From Bigelowiella natans CCMP2755 (lineage: Eukaryota > Cercozoa > Chlorarachniophyceae), in contig ADNK01000542.1 in NCBI GenBank assembly GCA_000320545.1, positions 97,501 to 140,000 on the forward strand: 42,500 nucleotides of DNA, given 5' to 3'. The translations under genes were made by a program, and so were the position numbers. The notes under the pieces were generated by a model that was not told the DNA's origin, did no database searches, and saw nothing but the letters and a program-made list of their open reading frames with translations. Positions 12,053 to 23,694 of the stretch are shown in pieces. How positions within the stretch are numbered: the stretch's first letter is position 1; each line of letters begins with the position of its first letter.

Positions 12053-12355
12053 TGTAGCCGCTGCATTGCACAGCTACATTAAGATGACAATTGAAAAAAT
12101 TTAAACATTTCATTACATCCGTCTTATATATATGCGATGTCACTGATCTTCTTACGTACATGTATTATTTAGAGAATAACATAACAGTATACACTTGTAG
12201 AAAAGATGCGTACGTAGTTCGCAGTGAAACAAATCTGTACTTTAAAATTGTTGACGTGTATGCAGCAACAAGTTATTCTTCTCGAAGAATTTACAAGATA
12301 TAATAGGTCGTGGCAATTGTTTTCATCTAGCATGTTAGTCGCTGGAGTTTACTGA
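11286..12355. other. Tail-to-tail gap; GC-richer patch and (AT)n
   Basis: No gene supported. Positions 11340-11600 are GC-richer with GCATGG, TGCAC and GAGCTC words and open frames on both strands. The rest is AT-rich and includes the (AT)n run at about 12003-12048. Confidence 0.5.
12003..12048. repeat. (AT)n microsatellite
   Basis: Uninterrupted AT dinucleotides for about 46 bp in the tail-to-tail spacer. Confidence 0.95.
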
Positions 12356-14142
12356 TCAGCATGTGTTGATTGCCACAAGCTTGAATTTGTTTTCTGAAGC
12401 TCCAGCGTATTCAAAAATCAAAACGTGGGTGCTATGGGGCTCGATGTTCCAGCCTGGCCCAGTTCCTGCAACATCGAAGCCTTCGTCGACTTGTCGAAAC
12501 GGGTTTGCGAGGTAGAACCATTCTGTATAGGTCTGGGAATACCTTATTTCTGGATTCCTCCAGAGACCCTCAAGAAGCCACGGCTTGTCTTCCATTCCCT
12601 CTAATAGAACACTTGCATTTCCAAGGCCCTCGTAAGATCTGAGATATTCAATGGACAGCGAAGGAGTCTCACCAAACTTGATTGGGAAACGTATCTGGGC
12701 TCCAGGTTTGGATGTAATCCAACCAGGTTTGCCAGCGCGATCCTCAAAGATGTCCCAGGCTTTGGAACCATCCTTCGTTCGAGAATGAATTGCGAGATTA
12801 TTATGTGCGTCATGGCTTGACACTGGGTGCAGACAAACAGGGAGAGCGGGGCGTCGTCTGCCCAACCATACTGAAGTATCATTTGTTCCCGAGGAGGAAG
12901 GTGGCGTTCTACTCCCGCAACGCAGACTATCAATGGCCTGTTTCAAAGCTGCTGCAACAAAGTCTGCGTAGATTTGATGTATATGATACGGGGGATGGAC
13001 ATTGCGATTATGATCCGAACATTGCTTCAAAAGGCAGACCCCACCGACATTGCAGAGGGTGTAGAAATCGAGGACTTGTACCTGGTGGAATGAATACGTT
13101 GCGCGCACCATGTTGTAAAGTTCCGGTTTTTCCAGGCAGTCATCGGTCATTGGAATCATCGACATCAGCAACGTATTTGGATGGGTTTTCTTCAGCAAAA
13201 GCACCAGCTGATCGATAGCTTGTGAAATATCCTCTGGTGGTTTCTCGTCGAAAGCACAATCATTAACACCAAAGTCAATAAATATAAGGTCAGGCTCAGA
13301 TGGAGACTTCATAAGGTTGCTGATGCTTCCCAGAGCAGCTTCGGTGCCAGTTCCGCCCCTTGCCCTGTTGATAAGGCTGATATTTGTCTTAGGGAATGCC
13401 CGTTCGAGCCATTTGTACACCCGGTAGGGCCAGCTACACTGCTTTTGTGAGAATATCAGTATTTCGTCTTGGCCTAAATTGAAAAGGTGCGTTCAGTGGA
13501 TACTACGAAGGGTTTATTATCAGCAAATGCGTTCAGTGGATACGACGAGGAGTTTATCAGCAAATTCACCTCTTCCTGGGAATTCCTGGGAGCAAAGGGC
13601 CCCAGCTGTAAAAGAACCTCCCAAGGCCAGGATGGTTGTTCGAGTTCCAACAGAATTGAGCTTATGGAAGAACTTGTAAAATTTGGGGTCCTTTGGATCG
13701 AAGGAGCCGGTTAAGAGCAGCTTATGAACTTCGGGCATGAATACCTGGGTGTTGTTGGACGTAGTCTCTGATGAGAAGATCACTGACAAGGATGCGGAAA
13801 TTTTACCTGATACTTGCCGCACTCTGTCGCTCCTGATGGCATAGATCCAAAAGTGTAGAGACCAGGGTCAATCATTCCACGGCTAAAGTCGATACACTCA
13901 CCCGACGGAAAGCTCATTCTATCGATTTCAACGCCGCTTGAGTTGTAAGGTGGTGCATTCGACTTGGTAGAGGCACAGAGGCTCCCACTGAGCCCCTCCA
14001 AAGACGTGGCATTGCCGTACAGTAATATGAGCACCACGTTCAAACTGACAAGGAGAGCTGGCGCTCTCCACGAGACAATCGATGCGGATAGTGATGGCTC
14101 CCCATCGCCGCCGAACGACGTCACTCTCGCCGACGATGTCAT
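12356..14142 (-). CDS. SGNH/GDSL-family hydrolase, membrane-anchored or secreted
   Basis: Exons 14142-13807, 13744 to 13547 (or 13544) and 13438-12356 join in phase 0 and give about 538 residues. Near the N-terminus a hydrophobic segment (APALLVSLNVVLILLY) follows about 28 hydrophilic residues and should act as a signal anchor. Exon 2 holds block I, LALGGSFTAG, with the nucleophile Ser. Exon 3 holds ARGGTGTEAA (block II, Gly), FGVNDCAF (block III, Asn) and SDHNRNVHPPYH near the block V Asp/His. After the catalytic domain a C-terminal beta-rich region of about 150 residues begins around WDIFEDRAGKPGW. SGNH enzymes deacylate lipids, sugars or proteins; the substrate cannot be told here. The exon 2 donor sits inside a local tandem duplication, leaving two possible donors 3 nt apart. 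Confidence 0.82.
13488..13566. repeat. About 39-bp tandem duplication across a splice donor
   Basis: GCGTTCAGTGGATAC followed by an ACGA-G-GTTTAT-TCAGCAAA stretch occurs twice in a row. The copy near 13528-13566 covers the last codons of exon 2 and the donor of the SGNH gene (minus strand). The other copy lies in the intron. Confidence 0.85.
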
Positions 14143-14297
14143 ATCGCCCCCCTCACTATCATTGCAAGATTTCTACAAGTAGGTGGGGGAGAATTGCATG
14201 GCCCCGTCGCCGAAACGCGAAGTCGAGTGGGGGCGAGCGGTGTTTGGGGAAGGGGGTTAGTAAGAATTTTCAAGTAGATATTTCTAGTCAAAAACAT

Positions 14298-14617
14298 CAT
14301 GGATCCGATCCTGTCGGTTTTTTTGGGCTTGTTTTTTGCGCTACAACACAATGATTATTATCGATATTCTTTTCGATGTTCTTTGCAGTTCTTTTACAGT
14401 GAATGCGTACTTCTTCAATGGACGCCTCAACGGCTTGTTCCTGCCTCCTGAGGGCATTGACTACGAGCACTTCGAGCATGCCCATCATAGTGGAATCTCC
14501 GCCGGTCCTGCTCTGAACGTCAAGTGTGGTTCCAGTGAAACTAGCGTCGCAGTGGCTTCCGTTCAAAACAACTTGCGCATGTCTGAAGATGCAGCCCTTT
14601 TGCAGCCCGAAGCCTGA
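14298..14617 (+). CDS. Doubtful small gene, two exons
   Basis: Possible exon 1 begins at ATG 14298 (MDPIL) and could end at a GTCGGT donor. A T-rich intron then ends at TTTGCAG near 14390. The second exon is open to TGA at 14617 and reads FTVNAYFFNGRLNGLFLPP and onward. No family recognised. The opposite strand is also open over this stretch, so coding is uncertain. In its favour, a plus-strand gene here would restore strand alternation, and the sequence to its right has the texture of the other tail-to-tail gaps. Confidence 0.3.
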
Positions 14618-15715
14618 ACGTGCACTTTTCCGTTGGGCTGCAAATCCTGCACGTGAGACAGTCACTTGAATCACATTGATGTTTGACATTCACACGTCGC
14701 ATGTGGATTCATCTGTGTGTTGCACAGCCACTCAAACACTCAAACAAGTGAACACCATGACTGTGACGCTGCGCGCGACGAGCAGGCGACGTCGCCACTG
14801 GAAGAGAGCCGCATGACAGCTGAGCAAAACCCCAAGTCTCACACAGCACACACACAGGAGCTGCACATGCACGCAGCGCAAGAGGCACTGCATGCGTGCG
14901 ATGTGAGCTAGCAAGGCTTCTTGGCAACTCTGGAACTGTCATCTGACGCACCCCGTCGACTCTGAGACTGGATCGACATGTTTGACGTGTGTGTCCCCAG
15001 CGGCAAAACTTGAACCAAGACGCAGACGTCCATCTCAGGAGTCAACATGAAAACTCCCGTCCAGAGCAGGGACAAACTCGATCTGCAAATCGTTCAGCTG
15101 GTGTGACCTTGTTTGGATGTGGCCCAGAGCAGACAGGACCGCGACACATCAGCTGGAGGAGGTGGTGAGCAACCAGGCTCAAATTCGAACGAAAGACACG
15201 TGATGTGATGCATGGGTGAATGGCATCATTGTGTCAGAAGTGGACAACGTTGGAGATAGATGAACAAACGAGGAGAACGAAGTTGGGACCAGGAGCAAGG
15301 CTGCACCAACAGGGACAACAAGCATTTGAAGGTACGGTGTTGGGCTTGACAGGTCCGCAGGATCAAGGGTGGGTATGCACATGGATGTGTGGAACGATAG
15401 AACGCTAACTCTTGCAGATGCATGGAAAGGCGGATGCGCAACATAACTACATTCGCAAAGCCTGCACTAGCAACTCGAGACATCATTGCGACTGCGAGGT
15501 AAGGGAGTGCACAATGCTAGCTAGACATCAAGTAAATGTAGCAGAGCGATCATGCGCGTAGTCTGCCATGCACCTTCACGTCGGATCGCACTATCGAGTG
15601 ATGGTTCATAACCCAATTTACTACGGGCATCGTACTTTAAAATCAAGTCGAGATGGTTACGAAGAGTACGAAGTAATGCATACTATGATTGTGTAGATGC
15701 ATCTGTTTACAGTAA
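14618..15715. other. GC-richer block without recognised gene
   Basis: This stretch has fewer microsatellites and is richer in G and C than its surroundings, with many TGCAC, GCATGC and CACACA words and a TGCACATGCACGCAGCGCAA patch. Several short open frames occur on both strands; none resembles a known protein. Confidence 0.5.
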
Positions 15716-16711
15716 TTATTGTACTCCATACCAGTATGGAGTGCGCGGATCATCCTTAAGGTCTTCGAATGCCTTTAGATCCATTCGTTCGTCCTTGCCT
15801 TGATAGATTTCTGGGTCTTCCTTCAGAATCTTGGACTAATTCACAAATAACAAAAGGAAATATTGAAATGTCTCTCTTATCAAATTTTATCGATGATTTA
15901 CTTTCCGGAAGGCATCTTCAAGTTTCACTTTATCACGAATCCCATCAATATTCATTAACTGCCGGTCGTCAATTTCTGTAGAAAGACACGTATACTCAAC
16001 TAGTCACCAAATATACTTGATGTGTTGTGCAAGTTTAGCCAATGATATATGGGGTTTGAAAAGGAAGCACTCAGATGGTGCACAGACACAACATAAACAT
16101 AATATGTGTAATCTTATGAGAGGGCAAGCTAAGATGCGTGTAGTCTTTTCCAGTTTATGAGAACTCATGACAGCACATGCTCTACCTTTCCAGATATTCT
16201 CAGGGCAGCCTTGTTGCATGGACCCTTTGGCGGCGGTGATTTGATCTTCACAGCATCCATATACTGTGTCAAAGCAACTCCTTGAGTTGCGCTTTAAGAT
16301 TCCACATCCCTTATATCCGGGACCCATCGCGGGAGTCAATTCATCTTCGCAGCACCCAAATAGTGAGGAATGACAATCTAAAAATAACAACACAAAATTA
16401 GTGGAATAGATAAATGAAAAATTATACATTTGCTGGAAGGGACAACCGTGTGGAAATCTTGGCAGTGTTCTTGGCGGCTGAAATAATATCTGTTGAGACT
16501 GGGGACGTAATGCTGCAGGAGGCAACTCGCGAATCTCGCGGATAATTTTAGAAGGATCAATAGAAGTTAAGTTGAGTGAAGCATTCTTGGAATCATAGTT
16601 ATTGTTGATATTGTCAACGCCTTTCATTTCTTCCGTTTCCCCTAGTTGTGAGGCTATCAAATGAGAGATTAGACAAAAGCATATCGCTAATGTGGGACAT
16701 CTGTGACCCAT
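15716..16711 (-). CDS. Secreted protein with two papilin-type cysteine cassettes
   Basis: Exons 16711-16447, 16377-16186, 15975-15902 and 15835-15716 give 216 residues in phase. The start MGHRCPTLAICFCLISHLIAS is a signal peptide. Exon 2 holds two copies of C-x5-GCC-x13-GC (CHSSLFGCCEDE and CFDTVYGCCEDQ), the small disulfide cassette known from papilin and similar extracellular proteins. The C-terminal 65 residues are charged and end in PYWYGVQ. The first intron (16378-16446, 69 nt) is in frame and has no stop, so an unspliced form would add 23 residues; an alternative donor at 16427 does not keep phase. The role is unknown; an extracellular or endomembrane location is likely. Confidence 0.72.
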
Positions 16712-17100
16712 GTCTATGATCTCTCAGGTCATACAGCCTTCTTCATCCATTAATTTAATTCAAAATTTCAAACGACAGCTCCTCATAAATAGCGATTATT
16801 GTATGTAACAAACAGGGCATATTTACTGTGCGACATAGACATATATCACAAAAATCATTGTTAATTGGAGGAGTAGTCGTAATACTTTATTGGCACAATT
16901 CTAGGATGAACGACCAAAATGCGAAAAGTCGTACTTGACATTCCAGCCACAAATTTTTAAGCGGAAAATTGCATCGCAGCAGTTTTCATCACCTTGTGAA
17001 GAAATTCAGTTCATTTATTGGGAAAACGTCCTTAATTCTATATAATCTTAAGTAATCGAAAATCGTCTTACGCCTCAAAAATAGACCGTCAGTCTACTGT
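16712..17100. promoter_or_regulatory. Head-to-head intergenic gap
   Basis: An AT-rich spacer of 389 bp between two start codons, presumably holding promoters for both the papilin-type gene and the DUF493-like gene. No repeat and no obvious TATA element. Confidence 0.5.
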
Positions 17101-19403
17101 ATGATGTCTGCCAGGCCTCTCGGTTCTAATTTTCGCTCTCGCTGCTTAACTTCATCTCGTATCCTCCCTCTACTTTTCTTCATGACTTCGCATGTGAGCG
17201 CCAAAATTGCAGCTAGGTCCACGCTGAGCAGGTAGTTGCTGACGACATATGTTATCGATTTTACTCTTTTATCGGGAGGAGCCTACGACGACGATGCGGT
17301 CCATGATGAGTTATGTTTCTGGAGATATAGTGTGCCTTTGATTGAGGATTTCACCGTGAACCGATTCAATCAAGCTGTGTTTCAACACCAATAAACGAAT
17401 CACGAACGCTAGATTAGCTGTGAAATCGAAAGAGAGCAAATTAGGGCCACTAGCATGAACGCAAAATTCATGATTATTTGTGTTTTTCTGTTTCCATTAA
17501 GATTCTTCGGCAGCAGGCCAGTTACTTCCTTTGAACGCAGAATGGGACCTCGTAATAGATATTTTCGGAGATTCTCTTCTGCAGGTTTATTCGCAATTTG
17601 ATGTGAGAGCAGAAACACTGAGCTCACTACATTGAACGTTTCGATTAGAGAACGCAGGTAATAGCAGAAAGTACAAATTTGCGCCGAGCACCACAATTCT
17701 TTCTTCTCCTCGTCATTCAATTGGCTTATTCCGAGGCAAAAGACTAGTCCATGCAAAGGTAGAAACAGTGTTAAGTATTAGCCTATTGTCTGTCCATCTC
17801 CTCTCTTGTCCTTAAGAAATACTCTAATACGATCACAATGATAGGGATTCGGAGCTGCGGATGATGATCAGGATGAACACTCTCGCAACGTTAGAACTAT
17901 GACCACAGGGGAGCTGAGAGCAGAGATCGAGTCGTTCGGGCTGGGCTCTGAAGATTGTGAAGATCGGCTGGATCTTGAGAGAAAGTACATGTTACTAATG
18001 TGTTCTCCTTTATTTGAATTATCGGCACTTTTATCACCCTGACGATAACTGCCTAATGTATTCTCCTTTGTTTGAATCATCGTCGGCACTTTTATCACCC
18101 TGGCGATGATTGATAACTGTAGACTGAAAGCTGTTCGACGAGGCACATACAAAGAGGGCAAGATGTAATTAACTCTCCATTTCTCCTCACAGCTGTGCCC
18201 ATTCTGTGACCATTGTTGCATATAATCTCACCACTCATTTGAAATGTTCCATTATTTCCCTTAGTAAAACTGCAGAGGATGCCGGTGGATACCTCAAATC
18301 CCAACGAACGTGAGAAAGCTCCTGATGGCATGCATGTGAACAAATTGGATGGTATTAATCGATCGCTATATTGTGGTTTCTAGAAGCTCCTCCGGACCAG
18401 CAATTGAAGATATATCTGGAATCTCATCGCAAGAGAATAAAGCAGCAGCTTTTGACCAGGCACTTCAACAAACAAGTGTCCAGAGCCAACAAGTATTAGA
18501 ATTAACAGCCAAATGATGGATGGATTAATTCAGCTTACTCAATAGATAATTTAGTATGGATGACGACTATGATTCTTACTTATTTGACAACTCACAACAG
18601 GCCCAAGCAGAATCATTTGATGCAGCAATCCAAGATCGTCTTGACTCTGTAACAAGCATTTCAAGCGTAAAGAGGGCAAAAACCCTTCGCTTAACAGACC
18701 TTACTCTGAGCGCTGCTGTTCATATTATTCTTATTCTTATTATTATTATTATTATTGTTATTATTTACTTTTATATTTTATAAACACAGATGGCGAAGAA
18801 AGGTCAGAAAGTTTTTGATCTGCTGGAGTACGTGAATCATATTGCATCAAGAAAGGTGTTTGTTTGTTCATTGACATATTCTTTTTCTTTTTTATGTCAG
18901 GTATCCGTGCGAACATGAAATCAAGATTGTAGGAGCCAAAGCATCGGAGATTGGTGATCCTATTTGCAACACCATGTTTTCGGATATTCATTATTAAAGC
19001 ATGATTTGCATAAAATTTTTATATCAGAGATGCGAGTCAGGTCTATTGTTGGTGATACGACTGGTACAGACCCGGAGGTTCTCAAAACATCGTCTCGTGA
19101 AAAGGTTGGTAGTAGTTCATTTTGCTATCAACTAGAGCGCGTACTGGCGGTAAGGGGTAGGGATTGAAATACATCTACAAGAGCACTGAAAAGTAGTTTA
19201 TTTGTGCGATGATCAAACCACCTTAAACGCGACGCATAGGCTATTGTCGTAAATAATACTGATTTCCAATAATCTGCGTTCTTATCTGGCCGTAGGGTAA
19301 ATGGATCTCAATCTCAGTGATGGCTCCTGTCAGTAGTTCAGAAATGCTCTATGATATCTATGCTAGACTGAACAGCGAAGAAAGATTTCGTTATGTGATG
19401 TAG
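17101..19403 (+). CDS. Organelle-targeted SAP-like plus DUF493/YbeD-like protein, 12 exons
   Basis: Exons 17101-17231, 17502-17584, 17658-17758, 17845-17984, 18123-18164, 18265-18309, 18384-18492, 18601-18717, 18790-18857, 18901-18953, 19028-19104 and 19296-19403 total 1074 nt, 357 residues plus stop, with matching phases. The first 105 residues contain a short hydrophobic core (ILPLLFFM) and then a very basic Ser/Arg stretch (FERRMGPRNRYFRRFSSAG), a plausible bipartite plastid presequence. MTTGELRAEIESFGLGSED (about 124-142) looks like a SAP motif. The C-terminal 78 residues (YPCEHEIKIVGA to GKWISISVMAPVSSSEML) have the beta-alpha-beta pattern of DUF493/YbeD domains, regulatory proteins of unclear role that also occur in plants. 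Exon 8's start was chosen because it joins the frame; an ATG at 18556 in the upstream intron is not needed. Confidence 0.75.
18003..18118. repeat. About 58-bp tandem duplication inside an intron
   Basis: TTCTCCTTTATTTGAATTATC at 18003 recurs as TTCTCCTTTGTTTGAATCATC at 18061, and both copies continue with CGGCACTTTTATCACCCTG. It makes up most of intron 4 of the DUF493-like gene. Confidence 0.9.
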
Positions 19404-21718
19404 GGAGATAAAATATAGGCGACAATGAAAAATCTGTCTAATGCAACAGTCGCCTAGTTGCTACCGATGTAAATACCCCTTCAAACTAATGGAAACGTGA
19501 AAAATATCTCAGTCTGCAACCATTTTGTGTGTTTTAAGTTACTGCTTACATATCCCCAACTGATCGCATTTGATGAAAATATTGTCAGCAATTAATTATG
19601 TGAAAACAACCTAGTAAGCACTTTTTGTCCATATTTTAAAAAACGAATCGGGAAAGGTAGTACAGTGCGTTTAATGGATCGCAAAAATTTTGTACACCGA
19701 AGGTCCTTGCAGTTGATTCGACGAAACTCAAGAATTATGTGTAGTGTAGTTAATTTGATGTTTCAATGTGATTGGTAAATGGCGAATCGATGTTGGTGTG
19801 AACATGGAATCTTTTTCGTTGAGTTGCATTTTTCCTGAGCATCGTGTGGTGCAGATGAAATGAACTTGATCACGTGACATCGCTGCGGTTTGACAACGAT
19901 TTGGACGCATGTTGCAACGCCGCACAGTCAATTGTGACAGATGGACAATGACGCTTGTTGTGCCAGCATGACCACTTGTGCACGATCGCACTCGTGCTGT
20001 CACCATCAAGAGTTTCATTTGGATGCCATCGATCCAGTTTGAATGAGGCAATCCACCTGCGTCACTGGTTGTGTCTGCAGCCTGCTAGCTCGACAGTGGC
20101 GGGGCCACAATTCTCAAGTTCAAACACAATGCACACGTGTCAACGAAACGTGTGAAACAAAGGTCGCATTGTGATGAAAATTTCAGCACAGCCAGGCAGC
20201 ACGTGCCTCCATGAAGTGAAGGCGGGAAAGGTGTGACCCGCTGACCTCTTCTTTGTTGCGTGGGAAGGTCGCAGGTGTTTCTCCAATTGTGCAATGCAAG
20301 ACTGTTTCCAGACTCAGAGCCCTCTTGCCAGACAAGAGAATCTGACGAATTTTCAGATCGTTGGATCGAGCCCTGAAGGCCATTGCCTTGTCTGATGACA
20401 GTGAGAGCTTCAGTGCCAAAGAGACCGCGCATCGTTTTTCAACCGTGGAATCACAAGCAATGAAGATCACTTTTTTGGCCCTTTTCGACAAGATTTTTCG
20501 GAGTTGAGTTTTCATCGTGACGATGATGAGGCACCCATTGCAATTGCTGCCCTCTAGCGACCAGTCTGAGTGGCGCACCAACGATGCACACAACGAGACT
20601 CAGCACACCACACGATGCGCATGAGAACAGCGAGGGACTGTCGAGATGGTTCAAACCTTCCTTCCGTGCTAGCGTGCTAGCGTGGCTGGGTGGGTCGATC
20701 GTTCAAGGAAGAGCGTGCATGTTGCATTGAAACTCTCAATTTTGTGGGCAGTTGCCGCGACCCACTGGACCAAATGATCAACCCACTTGACTGGGAAGCA
20801 AGTGAACGAACGAACGAGTGCACGAATGAGAGTGCTGGAGTGCACGAGTGAAGCGCACTTCAAAGGTGTGACCAGAAAGATCATCTGCAGATGTGTCAAC
20901 TCATTCACTTCCTCTCCAATGGAAGAACGAATGAACGAGTGATTGAAGTGATCCAAATAGCAAGCCAGGAAGAAAGAACGAAGAGTTTGTTTGAACGATG
21001 CGAGCAAATTGAACGAGCAAGTGAACGAAAGGAGTGATTCCGGTTGAGTGAGTGAACGAATGAGTGAATGAACGAACGAAGTGATTCCAAGGGAGATCTG
21101 AAAGGATCATTGGACGTGCCAACTCATCCACATCCTCCTCAACTTGCCAACCAAGAAAAGTTGAGGGTTCGTTCATTCACGCGAGGTTCACCGCAGTTCA
21201 AAGTTCGCAAGAAAAAGAACTGCTCAAAGGGAAATAAGAAACAAGAAACAATGTTGATTGACTGCATTTCCAAAGCGTTGCGTGACACTTGCAAAGTGCG
21301 AAACGCAGTGCCTCGAGCTGAAAACAACGAGGAGGCTGGCGAAGACTGGGAGACAGCAGGGGGCTCGTCACCTTGAATGGAACCGCACATCACTGATGGC
21401 TCGAGAATCTGAGGTGTGCGACAATGAAAAAAAAGACAGCTAAACACAAAAAAATGTGGGTAAGACGGCCCATATTTAGGATGAAAAGGGCCTCCATTTT
21501 GAACCATTATCTGCCAAAAACACTCCACAAATAAGAATTAAGAACCAAATTCAAAATTTCAAAAAAATGGGGAAAGCTCCAAAGCAACCATCGATGCCGA
21601 AGGACTAGTATTTGAGGGCGCTTGGCTCACGTTGAGGCTCATCAGAAACATAGTTGATTCCTCGCTATCCCATTCATGGGTTTTCCAGATCAAGTAGGTG
21701 TTGTAGTGGGCAAGTAAG
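19404..21718. other. 2.3-kb interval without a recognised gene
   Basis: Positions 19404-19720 are AT-rich. From about 19720 to 21430 the sequence is GC-richer, with very few microsatellites. Around 20800-21180 it is full of GAACGAAC/GAATGAGT-type tetranucleotide words. Open frames of 60-136 codons occur on both strands (for example minus 20183-20593), but none shows a motif I know and no convincing splice chain joins them. Candidates are a decayed mobile element or an unrecognised minus-strand gene. Confidence 0.5.
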
Positions 21719-23694
21719 ATGGTGAGCAGGCCGCAGCTCACCTTCATCTATTTGGAGGCAATTGGCATTCTCCTAACTTTAGCTCGGTGCTCTGCTGAGA
21801 GTAACATCCGCAAAGATGTAAATAGTAATGGTTGCAATAATTGCACTGCATCATTATCGTCTTGGGTATTGCCTTCAGCAGCACAACCACCACCACCATC
21901 AACAACATATTCTTCTGCCGCTCCTCTCTACTTGGAGCTGGTGTCCTCCGTTCATCAGCATTCAAATTCATATCCGGGGGGAATTTTGACTGATGATCTA
22001 GTATTCGACACTGACATGGTAGTACAGCGAAATCTTTCTACAAATGGGAAATCCAACGAGAGCCCTCCTCTTTCCAAGAATAGCAGCTCCTATTTACGTA
22101 GCCGCGAGACACTCAATGCCATTACCAGTACATCCAAGGTGAAACAGGGTAGAAATACAAAAGAGGTGAAATCATCGGAAGCGACTGGATCGTCAAAAAT
22201 GCACCATTACCCTGGGTTCGTTCAAAACGCACAAGCAGCAGCTAAAAATAGTAAAGTTGCTGTTTTCGACCAGAACAAGGAGCTCCTTCGAGAGTCGCCA
22301 GAAAAAGAAGGGTTGAGCAATAACTTTGCATCAGAGAACGAAAGTGCACAGAAAAAGGGAACGGACAGCGAGCTAAACAAAAAATACTTAACTCAGAATC
22401 TGTTTGGCGAAAAAAGTGCAGCATCAAGCAATATTATCTCTGAGGTGCCATCACCACAACACGAAAAGGATAATAATCGTTTTGAACAGAAAACAGTTTC
22501 TAGAAAATTTAGTGGCCCAGCAAATCGGAAAAGAATGGAAAAGACAAAGATAAAGTCGAATGTTACTCCTATACATCCAAGAGATGTTAATAAGAAGAAA
22601 GGTTCCAAGAATGACATTCATCGTCGTAGCCTTCCCAACAGTGGTGATGGTGGCATGCTAACAGTCGAAGAGGCTCAAAGTTGTCGGGAAAAGCTCCGAA
22701 ATCTCTGCCCAAATGCAAAGGTGAGTATGAATGCTATTTGAGGATCTAAATTGCAGGATAGCAAATTGCCATATATAGGCGGCCAATCATACCCGTCTTC
22801 TTTCTGTATATACATGTACGGAGAAGTGCGTTTTTTGGCTTTTATTTATATGTTCTTTCTTTCTAATCTTCTCCAAACTCCCAAACCTCCTTCAGACTCC
22901 AAAAGCAATTTTGTCCTGTGTGGCCTTACACAAGGAAGTATTGGAGAAAGAAAACTGTCCTACCGAGCCACCTCGACAACATAGAAGAGGGGGGGGAGGA
23001 ATAAGGCATCGCAGCAACCGAAAACGTCAACAATACAACCGCAACTCTGGGGGAAGAGAGCAGGAGAAACAACAGCTGACGTCGACGAGACCTTTATCTC
23101 CTCATCCTCCTACCCATCATTCTTCGTCTTCATCAGGCAGAGGCAGTCCATGGTGGTTGGACCCTCTACCATGGTGGATGCCACCGGTAAATTAGAAGAG
23201 AAAGCAAAGCTACTATTTCATATTAACTTTTTTACGATGCTGCTGCTATTGCTGCGCTGCTGCTACTGCTGAGATCATCAATGATTTTTTTTCATGCGAT
23301 TCGTGCACATTTTGTACACAGCCACCAGAATGGGGTCCACTGCCTCCAACGATGTATGTATCGTATTTTCATCAGCCGAAGGCGGGTACGTAAAATGATT
23401 AAAATTTGAAAATCATAACATTACTTATCTTTGACACTGATTCCTTCTTTCTTCTTCTACCCTTTCCTCACACAAAACACTTCATCATCATAAATCTAGC
23501 CATAATTCAGACATAACTTTGCAAAAGAATACGATACCCTAATTTCGATCTCTTATCTACTACATCTTTCATATAAATTATTCTATCCAGCCCCGACAAC
23601 AACGCAAAACTATGCACCATTATATAATCCCGGCGGATTTAACCCTGTATCTCCGTATCGGATAACGACGCGAACCTCAGTTATTGAACCTTGA
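21719..23694 (+). CDS. Secreted low-complexity protein with a GLG1-like cysteine motif
   Basis: Exons 21719-22720, 22896-23186, 23322-23385 and 23591-23694 give 486 residues in phase. The N-terminus (PQLTFIYLEAIGILLTLARC) is a signal peptide. Residues 30-315 are hydrophilic, Ser/Lys/Asn-rich and probably disordered, with NCT, NLS, NES and NSS N-glycosylation sites. Across the first intron lies a four-Cys pattern (SCREKLRNLCPNAKTPK, then SCVALHKEVLEKENC) spaced like one repeat of Golgi glycoprotein 1. A basic Gly/Arg/Gln stretch follows, then a Trp/Pro-rich tail (SPWWLDPLPWWMPP). A wall, matrix or Golgi-lumen role is plausible but unproven. Only one cysteine repeat is present, whereas GLG1 has many. 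Confidence 0.72.

Noticed and set aside
18556-18783. Separate small gene starting at ATG 18556
   Set aside because: The part after CAACAG at 18600 joins the preceding exon in phase; the rest is intron with an ATT repeat.
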